Assembly: GCA_018650465.1 (NCBI GenBank)
Contig: JABIFY010000020.1
Span: 62,001 to 126,000 of the forward strand
Source: Alphaproteobacteria bacterium
GTDB taxonomy: Bacteria; Pseudomonadota; Alphaproteobacteria; UBA2966
Reading direction: 5' to 3'
DNA: 64,000 nucleotides
This document shows, in pieces, positions 18,470 to 26,573 of the stretch. The notes beneath the pieces were generated by a model that had not been told where the DNA came from, ran no database searches, and saw only the letters and a list, made by a program, of their open reading frames with translations. Within the stretch, counting starts at the first letter, position 1; each line of letters opens with the position of its first letter. The translations under genes and the position numbers were made by a program.

Positions 18470-19657
18470 ATGAACACATCAATCCACGGTTATTGTGATC
18501 CGGCCTTTCAGGCTGTCGCAGACGCTTTTGAATTAAATTTTTCCGAACGCGGTGAGGTTGGCGCCAGCGTTAGTGTCAGCAAAGATGGCGAGATCGTTGT
18601 TGATCTGTGGGGTGGTACGGCCGATGTGGCGACAGGCACACCCTGGCAGGAAGACACGGTGTCCATCGTCTATTCCTGTACCAAGGCGGCGACAGCCTTG
18701 TGTGCACAAATCCTGATTGATCGTGGCGAGCTGGATCTGGACGGATTGATTTGTGATGTATGGCCTGAATTCACCGGCGGCGGCAAGGAGAGGGCAACCG
18801 TCAGAATGGCGCTGAACCATTCCCTGGGGCTGCCGGCCTGGCGGGCACCCTTGCGGGAAGGTGCCTGTTATAACTGGGATCACATGGTCACCCTTCTGGA
18901 GAACGAAGAGCCCTGGTGGACGCCCGGCGAGAAGAACGGCTATCACATGATCTCCTTTGGCTGGACCGTAGGAGAACTTGTACGGCGCGTTTCCGGCAAG
19001 TCACTTGGCCAGTTTTTTCAGGATGAAATAGCCGGACCTCTGGATCTCGATTTCTGGATCGGCTTGCCGGAAGGGATCGAAGACCGTGTGGCGCCGGTCA
19101 TTCCCTTTGTGCCCGGCCCGGATTTTCAGCCGACGGCTTTTGTGCTGGAAGTCATGAGCAATCCGGCTTCCATTTCTCACCTCGCATTGTTGAACAATGG
19201 CAGGTTCAATGCCAACACCCGCGAAGCCCATGCCGCTGAAATCGGCGGTGCCGGTGGGATTGCCAATGCCCGAAGCCTGGCAAAAATGTTTGTGCCCTTG
19301 GCTTACCAGGGAGCAAACGGGAAAGCAAATGGGAGTCACGCCATATTATCGCCGTCGCGGATTGATGACATGCGCCGGGTTTCCATGGAAACCAGCGAAG
19401 ACCAAACCCTCCTGATACCGACACGCTTTGGCCAGGGCTTTATGTTGCGGATGGATAACAATCACCTGCCAGACGGCAATTCTCTCGTTATCAACGACGG
19501 CGCATTTGGACATGTTGGCATGGGCGGCAGCGTTGGATTTGCAGACCCGGACTGCAATATGTCCATGGGCTACACCATGAACAAACTAGGCGGCGGCATA
19601 TTGCTCAACGAACGCGGTCAATCCCTGATCAACGCCGCATATGGTTGCCTGGTTTAG
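18470..19657 (+). CDS. Serine hydrolase of the beta-lactamase/EstB family
   Basis: 395 residues, no signal peptide. The class C beta-lactamase-like fold is indicated by the nucleophile motif SCTK (S-x-x-K) in VYSCTKAATAL at about residue 67, a Tyr motif near YHMISFGW and a C-terminal FGHVGMGGS segment in place of the KTG box. Members act as esterases, transesterases or peptidases. It is separated from the NirN-like gene by 185 bp with no obvious shared signal, and has no evident link to nitrite respiration. Confidence 0.85.
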   Translation: MNTSIHGYCDPAFQAVADAFELNFSERGEVGASVSVSKDGEIVVDLWGGTADVATGTPWQEDTVSIVYSCTKAATALCAQILIDRGELDLDGLICDVWPEFTGGGKERATVRMALNHSLGLPAWRAPLREGACYNWDHMVTLLENEEPWWTPGEKNGYHMISFGWTVGELVRRVSGKSLGQFFQDEIAGPLDLDFWIGLPEGIEDRVAPVIPFVPGPDFQPTAFVLEVMSNPASISHLALLNNGRFNANTREAHAAEIGGAGGIANARSLAKMFVPLAYQGANGKANGSHAILSPSRIDDMRRVSMETSEDQTLLIPTRFGQGFMLRMDNNHLPDGNSLVINDGAFGHVGMGGSVGFADPDCNMSMGYTMNKLGGGILLNERGQSLINAAYGCLV

Positions 19658-19699
19658 TAAATAAGGTCGCCAGTTGTAAATAATGGCCAGGCGGCCTCT

Positions 19700-20140
19700 T
19701 TAGCGCGTTTCGGGATCTGCCAGTTGGTGTAACCGGTTTGCCGCTGTGCGGGCAAAGTTCAGGGTCAGGGATTTTTTGCGGGTAGCGTTCACCTTGCGCG
19801 CTTCGGCTTCGACAACTATTTCCGCGCCATAGCCGTCGGCGATAATCAAACCTTGATCTGCGGGCAGGATGTCCCGGGGGAAATCTTCGGCCACGGCAAA
19901 ATAGTATTGTTCACAAAATTCCAGATAGTCCGGCCACTTGTTATCACTGCGAAAATCTGCCGCGGATGATTTGACTTCCACAATGATGATTTTGCCGTGC
20001 CGGTCGAGGCCGATAACATCGACCCGGCGGTTGTTTTTCAAGGTGAACTCAGCCAGCGACCGATAGCCCATATCGGCCAGCATACGCATGACGCCTCGGG
20101 AAATTGATTTGCCGGTCGGCCCGGTCATATCGCCTGCCAC
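19700..20140 (-). CDS. mmcB: MmcB family DNA repair protein
   Basis: 146 residues; an ATG 12 bases inside (MTGPTGKSISRG) is an equally good start. The protein has a PD-(D/E)XK-like core with DVIGLDRHGKIIIVEVKSS, followed by DFRSDNKWPDYLEFCEQYYFAV, characteristic of the alphaproteobacterial family (DUF1052) linked to mitomycin C resistance. It is convergent with the serine hydrolase gene. Its presence supports an alphaproteobacterial host. An NNR box touches its 5' end but more likely serves the gene on the opposite strand. Confidence 0.85.
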   Translation of the reverse strand: MAGDMTGPTGKSISRGVMRMLADMGYRSLAEFTLKNNRRVDVIGLDRHGKIIIVEVKSSAADFRSDNKWPDYLEFCEQYYFAVAEDFPRDILPADQGLIIADGYGAEIVVEAEARKVNATRKKSLTLNFARTAANRLHQLADPETR

Positions 20141-20154
20141 TTGACCTGCGTCAA
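20141..20154. promoter_or_regulatory. NNR/Dnr box
   Basis: TTGACCTGCGTCAA, identical to the box at 32411. It sits 92 bases before the ATG of the small membrane protein gene and immediately upstream of mmcB on the other strand. Confidence 0.7.
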
Positions 20155-20246
20155 CATGTCACCTTTTAAAAAGTCCGTACATTCGTAATTATTGCAACCA
20201 ATTCGAACCTTGTAAATTGATCGGGAAACTGATCAGGAAACTGTTT

Positions 20247-20426
20247 ATGCAATATATCGCTTTTTTTGTTGTCGCCATTGGCGCTTATTTTGTGTCCGAC
20301 TGGATTATGAACCAGTTGGAGCGGCGTCGTGGCGAGCGGTTCGAATATCGCCAGATCTATTTCATGTTTTTGTTGCTGGGCATTGCCATGGCAGCATTTG
20401 AAGTTGTCGGTCGGTTGGCGGGCTGA
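20247..20426 (+). CDS. Small two-helix membrane protein, unknown
   Basis: 59 residues from the ATG reading MQYIAFFVVAIGAYFV, with CAGGAAAC upstream as a plausible ribosome site; an in-frame TTG 30 bases earlier is less likely. Two hydrophobic helices (about 2-17 and 36-55) flank a basic and acidic loop, NQLERRRGERFEYRQIY. I do not recognise the family. It lies between two perfect NNR boxes and precedes the heme-copper enzyme operon, so it may be co-regulated with it and act as a small accessory or assembly protein. Confidence 0.55.
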   Translation: MQYIAFFVVAIGAYFVSDWIMNQLERRRGERFEYRQIYFMFLLLGIAMAAFEVVGRLAG

Positions 20427-20513
20427 TCAATGGGCAACTTTTACACGTTATTACCAAAGCACCGTAAACAAGTGCGACACGATGTCACATTGGCGTGGTC
20501 AAACCCTGGTGGA

Positions 20514-20527
20514 TTGATCAACGTCAA
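20514..20527. promoter_or_regulatory. NNR/Dnr box of the heme-copper enzyme operon
   Basis: TTGATCAACGTCAA, a perfect TTGAT-N4-GTCAA site 179 bases upstream of the first gene of the operon. It places the heme-copper enzyme in the same NO-responsive set as nirS. Confidence 0.72.
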
Positions 20528-20706
20528 GGCTGATCTGGTGCCGGACGTGTCGACTGTGCGTTCATCGGCCAGGTTTGAGGGAATTAAGCCTGACCAGACA
20601 GCAAGTTGGCTCGGAAACACGTTGTTCCCCGGGCCTGTTTCGTTTCCCGAATCTGCGTCAAAAGCCGTTTCGGTTAACACCTGATTTCAACCCTGGAGGA
20701 TACCCA

Positions 20707-20880
20707 ATGACGAGCCAGGACAACAATACGCCTGACGGCGAACATGAGCACATTCCGTTTTTTCAACGGATGATGGATAACCCGTTTTTGCTCCTTTTCA
20801 TCGGCGTCGTAATGCCAACTGTTTTTTACATTCTTTGGGGCGTGATGGAAATCGCGACAATCCCCATCGCAACATATTAG
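20707..20880 (+). CDS. Small single-helix subunit of the heme-copper enzyme
   Basis: 57 residues, ATG preceded by CTGGAGGA. An acidic N-terminus (TSQDNNTPDGEHEH) is followed by one membrane helix (about residues 29-51). The gene ends 13 bp before the CuA subunit gene in a tight operon. Small one-helix subunits are common in heme-copper oxidases and in the CuA-containing NO reductases; I read it as that kind of accessory subunit. No motif beyond topology supports this. Confidence 0.65.
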   Translation: MTSQDNNTPDGEHEHIPFFQRMMDNPFLLLFIGVVMPTVFYILWGVMEIATIPIATY

Positions 20881-20893
20881 GAGGAACATATAA

Positions 20894-21436
20894 ATGGCTA
20901 TTCATCCTCCTGAGACCAAAATCTGGTGGAAAGAACCCATTCATTCCATCGAGATTTGGTGGGTTTTGATCGCGTTAGTCTGGTCACTCATCATGTTTGT
21001 GATGATGCCCTACTGGCACATCTATGGTAACCAGAACCTGTCGAACGAAGCCTATCGAGTCGACCCGGAATATTTCGGCGAAAAAGTCGAAGACATGGTC
21101 AAGAAGTACACGATCCGCGAAGAAGGCGACACCGGCATTCCGGTCGTGGCCCCACCCGTTGGATCCGATGTCTTTTTGCTGGCCCGTTTGTGGGAGTGGT
21201 ACCCCATTCTTGAACTCAAAAAAGGCAAGGAATATCGCCTGCACCTGAGTTCCATGGACTGGATGCACGGTTTTTCCCTGCAGCCAACAAACATCAACCT
21301 GCAAGTCCATCCCGGGTATGACTTTGTTGTGACCGTCACGCCGACGGAATCAGGCAAATTCGCCATCATCTGCAATGAATACTGCGGCATTGGTCACCAT
21401 ACCATGGCTGGTCGCATGTATGTCACAGACAAGTAA
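20894..21436 (+). CDS. Heme-copper enzyme subunit II with CuA centre
   Basis: 180 residues with a single N-terminal membrane anchor (about 21-40) and a periplasmic cupredoxin domain. The CuA ligands are complete: His125 (WMHGFS), Cys160, Glu162, Cys164 (CNEYC), His168 and Met171 (GHHTM). The short one-helix form resembles B-type oxidases and CuA-containing NO reductases more than the two-helix A-type. It would accept electrons from a cytochrome c or cupredoxin and pass them to subunit I, encoded 12 bp downstream. Confidence 0.9.
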   Translation: MAIHPPETKIWWKEPIHSIEIWWVLIALVWSLIMFVMMPYWHIYGNQNLSNEAYRVDPEYFGEKVEDMVKKYTIREEGDTGIPVVAPPVGSDVFLLARLWEWYPILELKKGKEYRLHLSSMDWMHGFSLQPTNINLQVHPGYDFVVTVTPTESGKFAIICNEYCGIGHHTMAGRMYVTDK

Positions 21437-21448
21437 GGGGAAGACCTG

Positions 21449-23137
21449 ATGTCGATCCTTTCGAAATCCCGTATCTGTCCTGAAACTGGTCTCTTTTTTG
21501 ACGATCAGGCAGAAAAACTCATCAAATGGAATGCCGTCACAGGTGTTGTGTTCTTGCTTGTCGGTGGCCTCTTTGGCGTGCTGATGGCGCTGACACGTTG
21601 GACAGAAGTTCATATTCTGCCCGCTGACTGGTTCTATCTTCTGTTAACAGCTCACGGTCTGGACGCGCTTATTGTCTGGATCATCTTCTTCGAGATGGCG
21701 GTGCTATATTTGGCTTCGTCGACCTTGTTGAAAGTAAGACTGGCGGCACCCAAATGGGCGTGGCTGGGCTATTGGCTAATGCTTATTGGCGCTGTCATCA
21801 CCAACGTTATGGTGCTGGAAGGCGATTCAAGCGTGATGTTCACGTCTTATCCGCCCATGAAGGCCCATCCGTTATTTTACCTCGGCATTATCGTATTCGC
21901 CGTAGGTGCACTGATCGGAACATTCTGTTTCTTCGGAACGCTTGTTCTCGCCAAGGAGCAAAAGACCTATGAAGGGTCCTTGCCACTTGTCACCTTCGGT
22001 GCTTTGACGGCTGCGATTATTGCCGTGTTCACCATTGCTTCAGGTGCCATCATTCTGGTGCCGACGTTGCTCTGGTCGCTTGGTTATATCGCTCATATTG
22101 ATCCGCTGATGTACAAGACCATCTGGTGGGCCATGGGTCACTCTTCGCAGCAAATCAACGTCTCGGCCCACGTCTCGGTCTGGTACCTGATTGCAGCGAT
22201 TGTCTTTGGTGCCAAGCCACTGAGTGAAAAAGTCAGCCGCATGGCTTTCCTTTTCTACATTTTCTTCCTGCAGCTTGCTTCTGCTCACCACTTGCTTGTG
22301 GAGCCTGGCCTGTCTTCAGAATGGAAAATCTTCAACACGTCTTATGCCATGTATCTGGCGGTCCTGGGTTCAATGATCCACGGTCTGACAGTACCCGGCA
22401 GTATTGAAGCGGCCCAACGCAAGAAGGGCTTTAACAAGGGACTGTTTGAATGGCTACGTCGAGCGCCATGGGGTAACCCGGTGTTCTCTGGCATGTTCAT
22501 GTCGTTGGTTATGTTCGGCTTCCTGGGTGGCATCACTGGTGTCATCATGGGGACAGAGCAGATCAACATCATCATGCACAACACCCTGTATGTGCCAGGT
22601 CACTTCCATGCCACCGTTGTGGCCGGAACAACCCTGACCTTTATGGCGGTGAGTTACTTCCTCGTACCAGTCTTGTTCCGTCGTGAACTGTGGTTGCCGG
22701 GTCTGGCCAAGTGGCAGACCTACATCTACGCCATCGGTGTTGCAGGTATATCCGTCTTCATGATGGCTGCCGGTACCCTGGGTGTTTCACGTCGTCACTG
22801 GGATAACAACTTTGCCGATGCCACGCTTGGCTTCGACTATCCCGCAGCGGCGCATATGTTCCTGGCTTTGAACGGCATCAGTGGTTTGATGGCGGGTCTT
22901 GGTGGTGCAAGTTTCTGTATCATTATGGTCGGCACCATCCTCTGGGGCAAAAAGAAGTCTGACGTACCGGCAAGCGCACCGGCACCGGCTCCGGAACCAG
23001 CTGTCCACCAAGCGGGCAGTGCGGGCACCATCGCCGTACCTGGGACATTTGTTCTTGCTCTGATTTTCCTCGGAACTTTCATTCTCTACTACTATGTGAA
23101 CTGGAAGTATCTGGCGGAAGTCTGGCATCTCTCCTGA
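21449..23137 (+). CDS. Heme-copper superfamily catalytic subunit I, probable NO reductase (eNOR-like)
   Basis: 562 residues, about 14 membrane helices. Visible ligands: His69 (TAHG) and His387 for low-spin heme, His385 (GHFH) for high-spin heme, and His231, His280, His281 for CuB. In oxidases the residue four after the first CuB His is the cross-linked Tyr (HPEVY); here it is Gln235 (H-S-S-Q-Q). cNOR has Glu there. Loss of Tyr argues against O2 reduction as main activity. From memory, Gln here fits the CuA-containing eNOR class. The gene is in a nitrite reductase island with an NNR box. No cNOR or qNOR gene is present in the window. An unusual oxidase remains possible. Confidence 0.78.
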   Translation: MSILSKSRICPETGLFFDDQAEKLIKWNAVTGVVFLLVGGLFGVLMALTRWTEVHILPADWFYLLLTAHGLDALIVWIIFFEMAVLYLASSTLLKVRLAAPKWAWLGYWLMLIGAVITNVMVLEGDSSVMFTSYPPMKAHPLFYLGIIVFAVGALIGTFCFFGTLVLAKEQKTYEGSLPLVTFGALTAAIIAVFTIASGAIILVPTLLWSLGYIAHIDPLMYKTIWWAMGHSSQQINVSAHVSVWYLIAAIVFGAKPLSEKVSRMAFLFYIFFLQLASAHHLLVEPGLSSEWKIFNTSYAMYLAVLGSMIHGLTVPGSIEAAQRKKGFNKGLFEWLRRAPWGNPVFSGMFMSLVMFGFLGGITGVIMGTEQINIIMHNTLYVPGHFHATVVAGTTLTFMAVSYFLVPVLFRRELWLPGLAKWQTYIYAIGVAGISVFMMAAGTLGVSRRHWDNNFADATLGFDYPAAAHMFLALNGISGLMAGLGGASFCIIMVGTILWGKKKSDVPASAPAPAPEPAVHQAGSAGTIAVPGTFVLALIFLGTFILYYYVNWKYLAEVWHLS

Positions 23138-23180
23138 GTGTCGTCGAAGTTAGTAACAAGACAGGGATAAGGATTGGATT

Positions 23181-24047
23181 ATGGTTGCCGTCGCCGGACA
23201 GATACTCTCGGTATTCAAACTACGCATTGGTGTGGTGATAATGCTGAGTGCCCTGGCCGGTCTGGCGGTAACCCCCGGTCCTATGCCCGAAGCTTACCAA
23301 GTCTGGGTTCTGGCAGTGGCGGTCTTGATTTCCGCTGCCAGTGCCGGGGCTTTCAATCAATATATTGAGCGTGACATTGACGGTCGTATGTCACGTACCG
23401 CCAATCGTCCCTTTGTCACCGGTCGCTTTACGGCCGGGCCGGTCTGGCCTTTGGTGATCTGGGGATTGATGGCACTGGCTGTCGGGGCAGCGGCATATGC
23501 CGTCAATGCCTGGGCGGCTCTCTATACCTTCCTCGGCGCTTTTACTTATGCGGTTGTTTATACCGTCTGGTTGAAGCGTCGAACCTGGCTCAACATTGTT
23601 TTCGGTGGTCTGGCTGGCAGTTTTGCTGTCCTTGCCGGCGCGGCCGCCGTGGACCCCGGTATTGGCGCATCAGCGTTTCTCTTTTCCCTCACCCTCTTCC
23701 TGTGGACCCCCCCCCATTTCTGGAGTTTGGCGTTGGCATTGAAAGACGATTATGCGGCAGCCGGGGTCCCCATGTTGCCCGTGGTCGTGGGTTCAAAAGC
23801 GACAGCACGTATTATTCTGGCCAGCACCCTGGCCCTGGTATTTGTCTCCCTGACACCTGCTTTTGTCGGCATGGGTACAACCTATCTTGTGGGCGCTCTT
23901 TTGGGCGGTGCCATCTTCATCTGGTTCAGCGTCAAGCTGGTGGGAAATCCGACAAGACGAAACGCCATGCTGGCTTTTTTCTCTTCCCTCATCCAGTTAA
24001 CAATCCTTTTGGCCGCCGCCATGGCGGACCGTTGGCTGATAAGTTAG
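23181..24047 (+). CDS. ctaB: Protoheme IX farnesyltransferase (heme O synthase)
   Basis: 288 residues, nine hydrophobic helices. The UbiA-family prenyl diphosphate motif NQYIERDIDGRM (N-x3-D-x3) is at about residues 54-65, followed by T-x-N-R-P, and a second motif WTPPHFWSLALALKDDY is near 174-190. The enzyme adds a farnesyl group to heme B to make heme O. Its position within the operon implies that the catalytic subunit uses heme O or A rather than only heme B. No CtaA (heme A synthase) gene is present in the window. Confidence 0.9.
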   Translation: MVAVAGQILSVFKLRIGVVIMLSALAGLAVTPGPMPEAYQVWVLAVAVLISAASAGAFNQYIERDIDGRMSRTANRPFVTGRFTAGPVWPLVIWGLMALAVGAAAYAVNAWAALYTFLGAFTYAVVYTVWLKRRTWLNIVFGGLAGSFAVLAGAAAVDPGIGASAFLFSLTLFLWTPPHFWSLALALKDDYAAAGVPMLPVVVGSKATARIILASTLALVFVSLTPAFVGMGTTYLVGALLGGAIFIWFSVKLVGNPTRRNAMLAFFSSLIQLTILLAAAMADRWLIS

Positions 24048-24055
24048 TCCATTTG

Positions 24056-24985
24056 ATGTCTGATCTGGCAAAACGGTTTCAGCTAAATGGAGCCGCCGCA
24101 CTGGCGTGTTTGACCCTGATTTTCTCATGGGTATTATTTGATTTCCAGACTGCCGCCCTGGCCGGCGCTACCAAGGACCCGGGCGTCAAGTTTGTGGCAA
24201 AAACTGCCTTGGAACTAAGCCAGGCCGCCATTGGCCAAAAGCTTCGCGATCACCGGTTTGTAAATTCGGACGGCAAGTCCGTGCGGCTGTCTGACTTTGC
24301 AGGCAAGCCCCTGATCATCAGCCTGATCTACACCAGTTGCTACAATACCTGCCCCCAGATTACCCAGTCCCTTGCCCGCGGGGTTGAGGTGGCCGGGGAT
24401 GCCCTGGGTCCGGATAACTTCAATATCGTGACCATCGGTTTCGATACGGATTTTGATAAACCATCCGCCATGAAATCCTTTCAGCGTCAACAGGATATTG
24501 AGTTTAAAAACTGGCAGTTCCTGTCGACGGATGTGGCGACGGTGTGGCGCTTGTCCGATGATATCGGGTTCAGCTTTTCGCCTTCAAGCCAGGGCTTTGA
24601 CCACCTTACCCAAACCACCATTCTGGATGGTCATGGCAAAGTCTATGCCCATGTCTATGGCGATGACTTTACCGTGCCGCAATTGATCGAACCGTTGAAA
24701 AGCCTGGTGCTGGGCGACGGCAGCTGGAAAGGGGTGCGCGGCACCCTGGCCAGTATTCTTGACCGTGTGAAGCTGGCCTGTACGGTTTACGATCCGCAAC
24801 GCGAAGCCTACCGGTTTGACTATTCCCTTTTCATTGGCATGTTGATCGGATTTGTCTGTCTGGCCAGTTTTTTTGCCTTTGTTTTTCGCGAGGTCTGGCA
24901 GGCGTACAAGCGCAAACAACAAGTCCAGATCAATTCATCAAATACGACGTCACCTCATGGCCCTGCCATGACTGGTGAAAGTTAA
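24056..24985 (+). CDS. SCO1/SenC family copper chaperone with C-terminal membrane helix
   Basis: 309 residues from the ATG 8 bp after ctaB. A hydrophobic N-terminal segment (about 12-32) leads to a thioredoxin-like domain with the copper site CYNTCP and a later His (FDHLTQT). Sco proteins load CuA in subunit II. A second membrane helix, LFIGMLIGFVCLASFFAFVF, lies near the C-terminus, followed by a basic and Ser/Thr-rich tail; most Sco proteins lack it. The gene stands between heme O synthase and the cytochrome b fusion in one operon. Confidence 0.88.
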   Translation: MSDLAKRFQLNGAAALACLTLIFSWVLFDFQTAALAGATKDPGVKFVAKTALELSQAAIGQKLRDHRFVNSDGKSVRLSDFAGKPLIISLIYTSCYNTCPQITQSLARGVEVAGDALGPDNFNIVTIGFDTDFDKPSAMKSFQRQQDIEFKNWQFLSTDVATVWRLSDDIGFSFSPSSQGFDHLTQTTILDGHGKVYAHVYGDDFTVPQLIEPLKSLVLGDGSWKGVRGTLASILDRVKLACTVYDPQREAYRFDYSLFIGMLIGFVCLASFFAFVFREVWQAYKRKQQVQINSSNTTSPHGPAMTGES

Positions 24986-25004
24986 CCGAACTTCAGGAGT
25001 GTAA

Positions 25005-26573
25005 GTGGTGTTGGGGTATATTCAGCGGCCCATGGAGTGGGCTTTCGAAAAAGCGGAACTGGGTTTCGACGTTCTGTTCGGTCGGGCCTGGAACCCGTTA
25101 TTTTATCTGGGCGCACTTTGTTATTTCAATTTCTGGATTGTCGCTGCGAGCGGAATCTATCTCTATATCGTGTTCGAAACCAGTGTGCTGGGGGCCTACA
25201 ATTCCATTGAGGTCATCACCCAGGAGCAATGGTATTTTGGCGGCATAATGCGCAGCCTGCATCGCTATGCATCCGATGCCCTGCTGTTGTTCACCATGAT
25301 CCACTTGCTGCGTGAATTCGCCCTCGACCGCTATCGTGGCGTGCGCTGGTTCAGCTGGATCGTGGGCGTGCCCATGCTGTGGCTGTTGATCATCTGTGGC
25401 ATCAATGGCTATTGGCTGGTCTGGGATGAACTGGCCCAGATGATTGCTGTATGGACGGCAGAATTTCTTGATTGGTTCCCGATATTCGGTGAACCCGTTG
25501 CCCGTAACTTCTTGACCAAGGGTAGTCTCAGCGACCGCTTCTTCAGTCTGCTGATTTTCCTTCATATCGCCTTGCCCCTGATCCTGTTGTTGTTGATGTG
25601 GATCCACCTGCAACGCATGAACCGGGCGAAGATCAATCCACCTTTGGGCCTGGCCATTGGCACCTTCTTGATGTTGTTGGTACTTAGCCTTGTCTATCCA
25701 GCGGTTAGCCATCCACAAGCCGATCTTAGCCATGTGCCGGAAGTTATTCACCTTGATTGGTTCTACCTGTTTGTATATCCCATGATTGACCTGTGGTCAG
25801 CGGGACCGGTCTGGGGTTTGCTGTATGGTGTCACCGGCCTGTTGATCATCATGCCTTGGTTGCCCCGAGAAAAATATGACGCCCCTGCTGTGGTCAACCC
25901 GGACCAGTGTAATGGCTGCGAACGCTGCTTTGATGATTGCCCTTATGGTGCGGTGATCATGCACAAGCGGGAAGATGACAGCCCCTATGAGAAGATTGCA
26001 GTAGTTAATCCCGATGCCTGTGCTGCTTGCGGTATCTGTGTCGGTTCCTGTCCGACCCATACGCCACTGAGGCGTGATGACCATATTACGACGGGCATTG
26101 ATTTGCCGGACTACACCTTGCACCAGTTACGTGGCCAATGCGTGGCTGCCGTCGCTGGTTTGCCCGATGACAAGCCCAAGGTTATCCTCTTTGGCTGCGC
26201 CCGCGCGGTTCATGTCGATGCCATGGGTGTTGCCGGTGTGGCGACAATTGAATTGCCTTGCACGGGCATGGTGCCACCTTCGTTGCTTGATTTCATGTTG
26301 CGACGTGGTGGGGCCGACGGCGTCTTCCTGACGGGCTGCGGTGATGGGGAATGTTTCCATCGCCTTGGCGGTCGCTGGGTCGAAGAACGCCTCGATGGTA
26401 CGCGTGAAACCTACCTCAGAACCAAGTTCTCGAAAAAACGGGTTCGTTTGGGTTGGGCCTCTGCCGCCGACGCTGATCGCCTGAAAGAAGACGTTGTTGG
26501 CTTCAGGGATGGATTGCCGGACTTGCCGGACGAATCACACCTGGTGGAAGCCGTCGGGGGTGAAGAACAATGA
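25005..26573 (+). CDS. Cytochrome b - two [4Fe-4S] ferredoxin - MvhD fusion protein
   Basis: 522 residues; a GTG start is chosen because CAGGAG precedes it, with a second GTG one codon later. Residues 1-210 are a cytochrome b N-terminal domain with both bis-His heme pairs, His86/His100 and His187/His201. More helices follow to about 285. Then come two CXXCXXCXXXCP clusters (302-312 and 339-349), and a C-terminal MvhD/FlpD-like domain with Cys398, Cys419, Cys445 and Cys450. MvhD normally links hydrogenase to heterodisulfide reductase. The fusion could move electrons between quinone and a soluble or membrane partner. It sits in the heme-copper operon and overlaps the next gene by 4 bp. Partner unknown. 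Confidence 0.82.
   Translation: MVLGYIQRPMEWAFEKAELGFDVLFGRAWNPLFYLGALCYFNFWIVAASGIYLYIVFETSVLGAYNSIEVITQEQWYFGGIMRSLHRYASDALLLFTMIHLLREFALDRYRGVRWFSWIVGVPMLWLLIICGINGYWLVWDELAQMIAVWTAEFLDWFPIFGEPVARNFLTKGSLSDRFFSLLIFLHIALPLILLLLMWIHLQRMNRAKINPPLGLAIGTFLMLLVLSLVYPAVSHPQADLSHVPEVIHLDWFYLFVYPMIDLWSAGPVWGLLYGVTGLLIIMPWLPREKYDAPAVVNPDQCNGCERCFDDCPYGAVIMHKREDDSPYEKIAVVNPDACAACGICVGSCPTHTPLRRDDHITTGIDLPDYTLHQLRGQCVAAVAGLPDDKPKVILFGCARAVHVDAMGVAGVATIELPCTGMVPPSLLDFMLRRGGADGVFLTGCGDGECFHRLGGRWVEERLDGTRETYLRTKFSKKRVRLGWASAADADRLKEDVVGFRDGLPDLPDESHLVEAVGGEEQ

Noticed and set aside
19660-19700. Possible hairpin between the serine hydrolase and mmcB genes
   Set aside because: Arms are short and imperfect, with no T run; too weak to call a terminator.
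21449-23137. Ordinary aa3 or cbb3 terminal oxidase
   Set aside because: The Tyr of HPEVY is replaced by Gln, no cbb3 accessory genes are present and CuA excludes cbb3.
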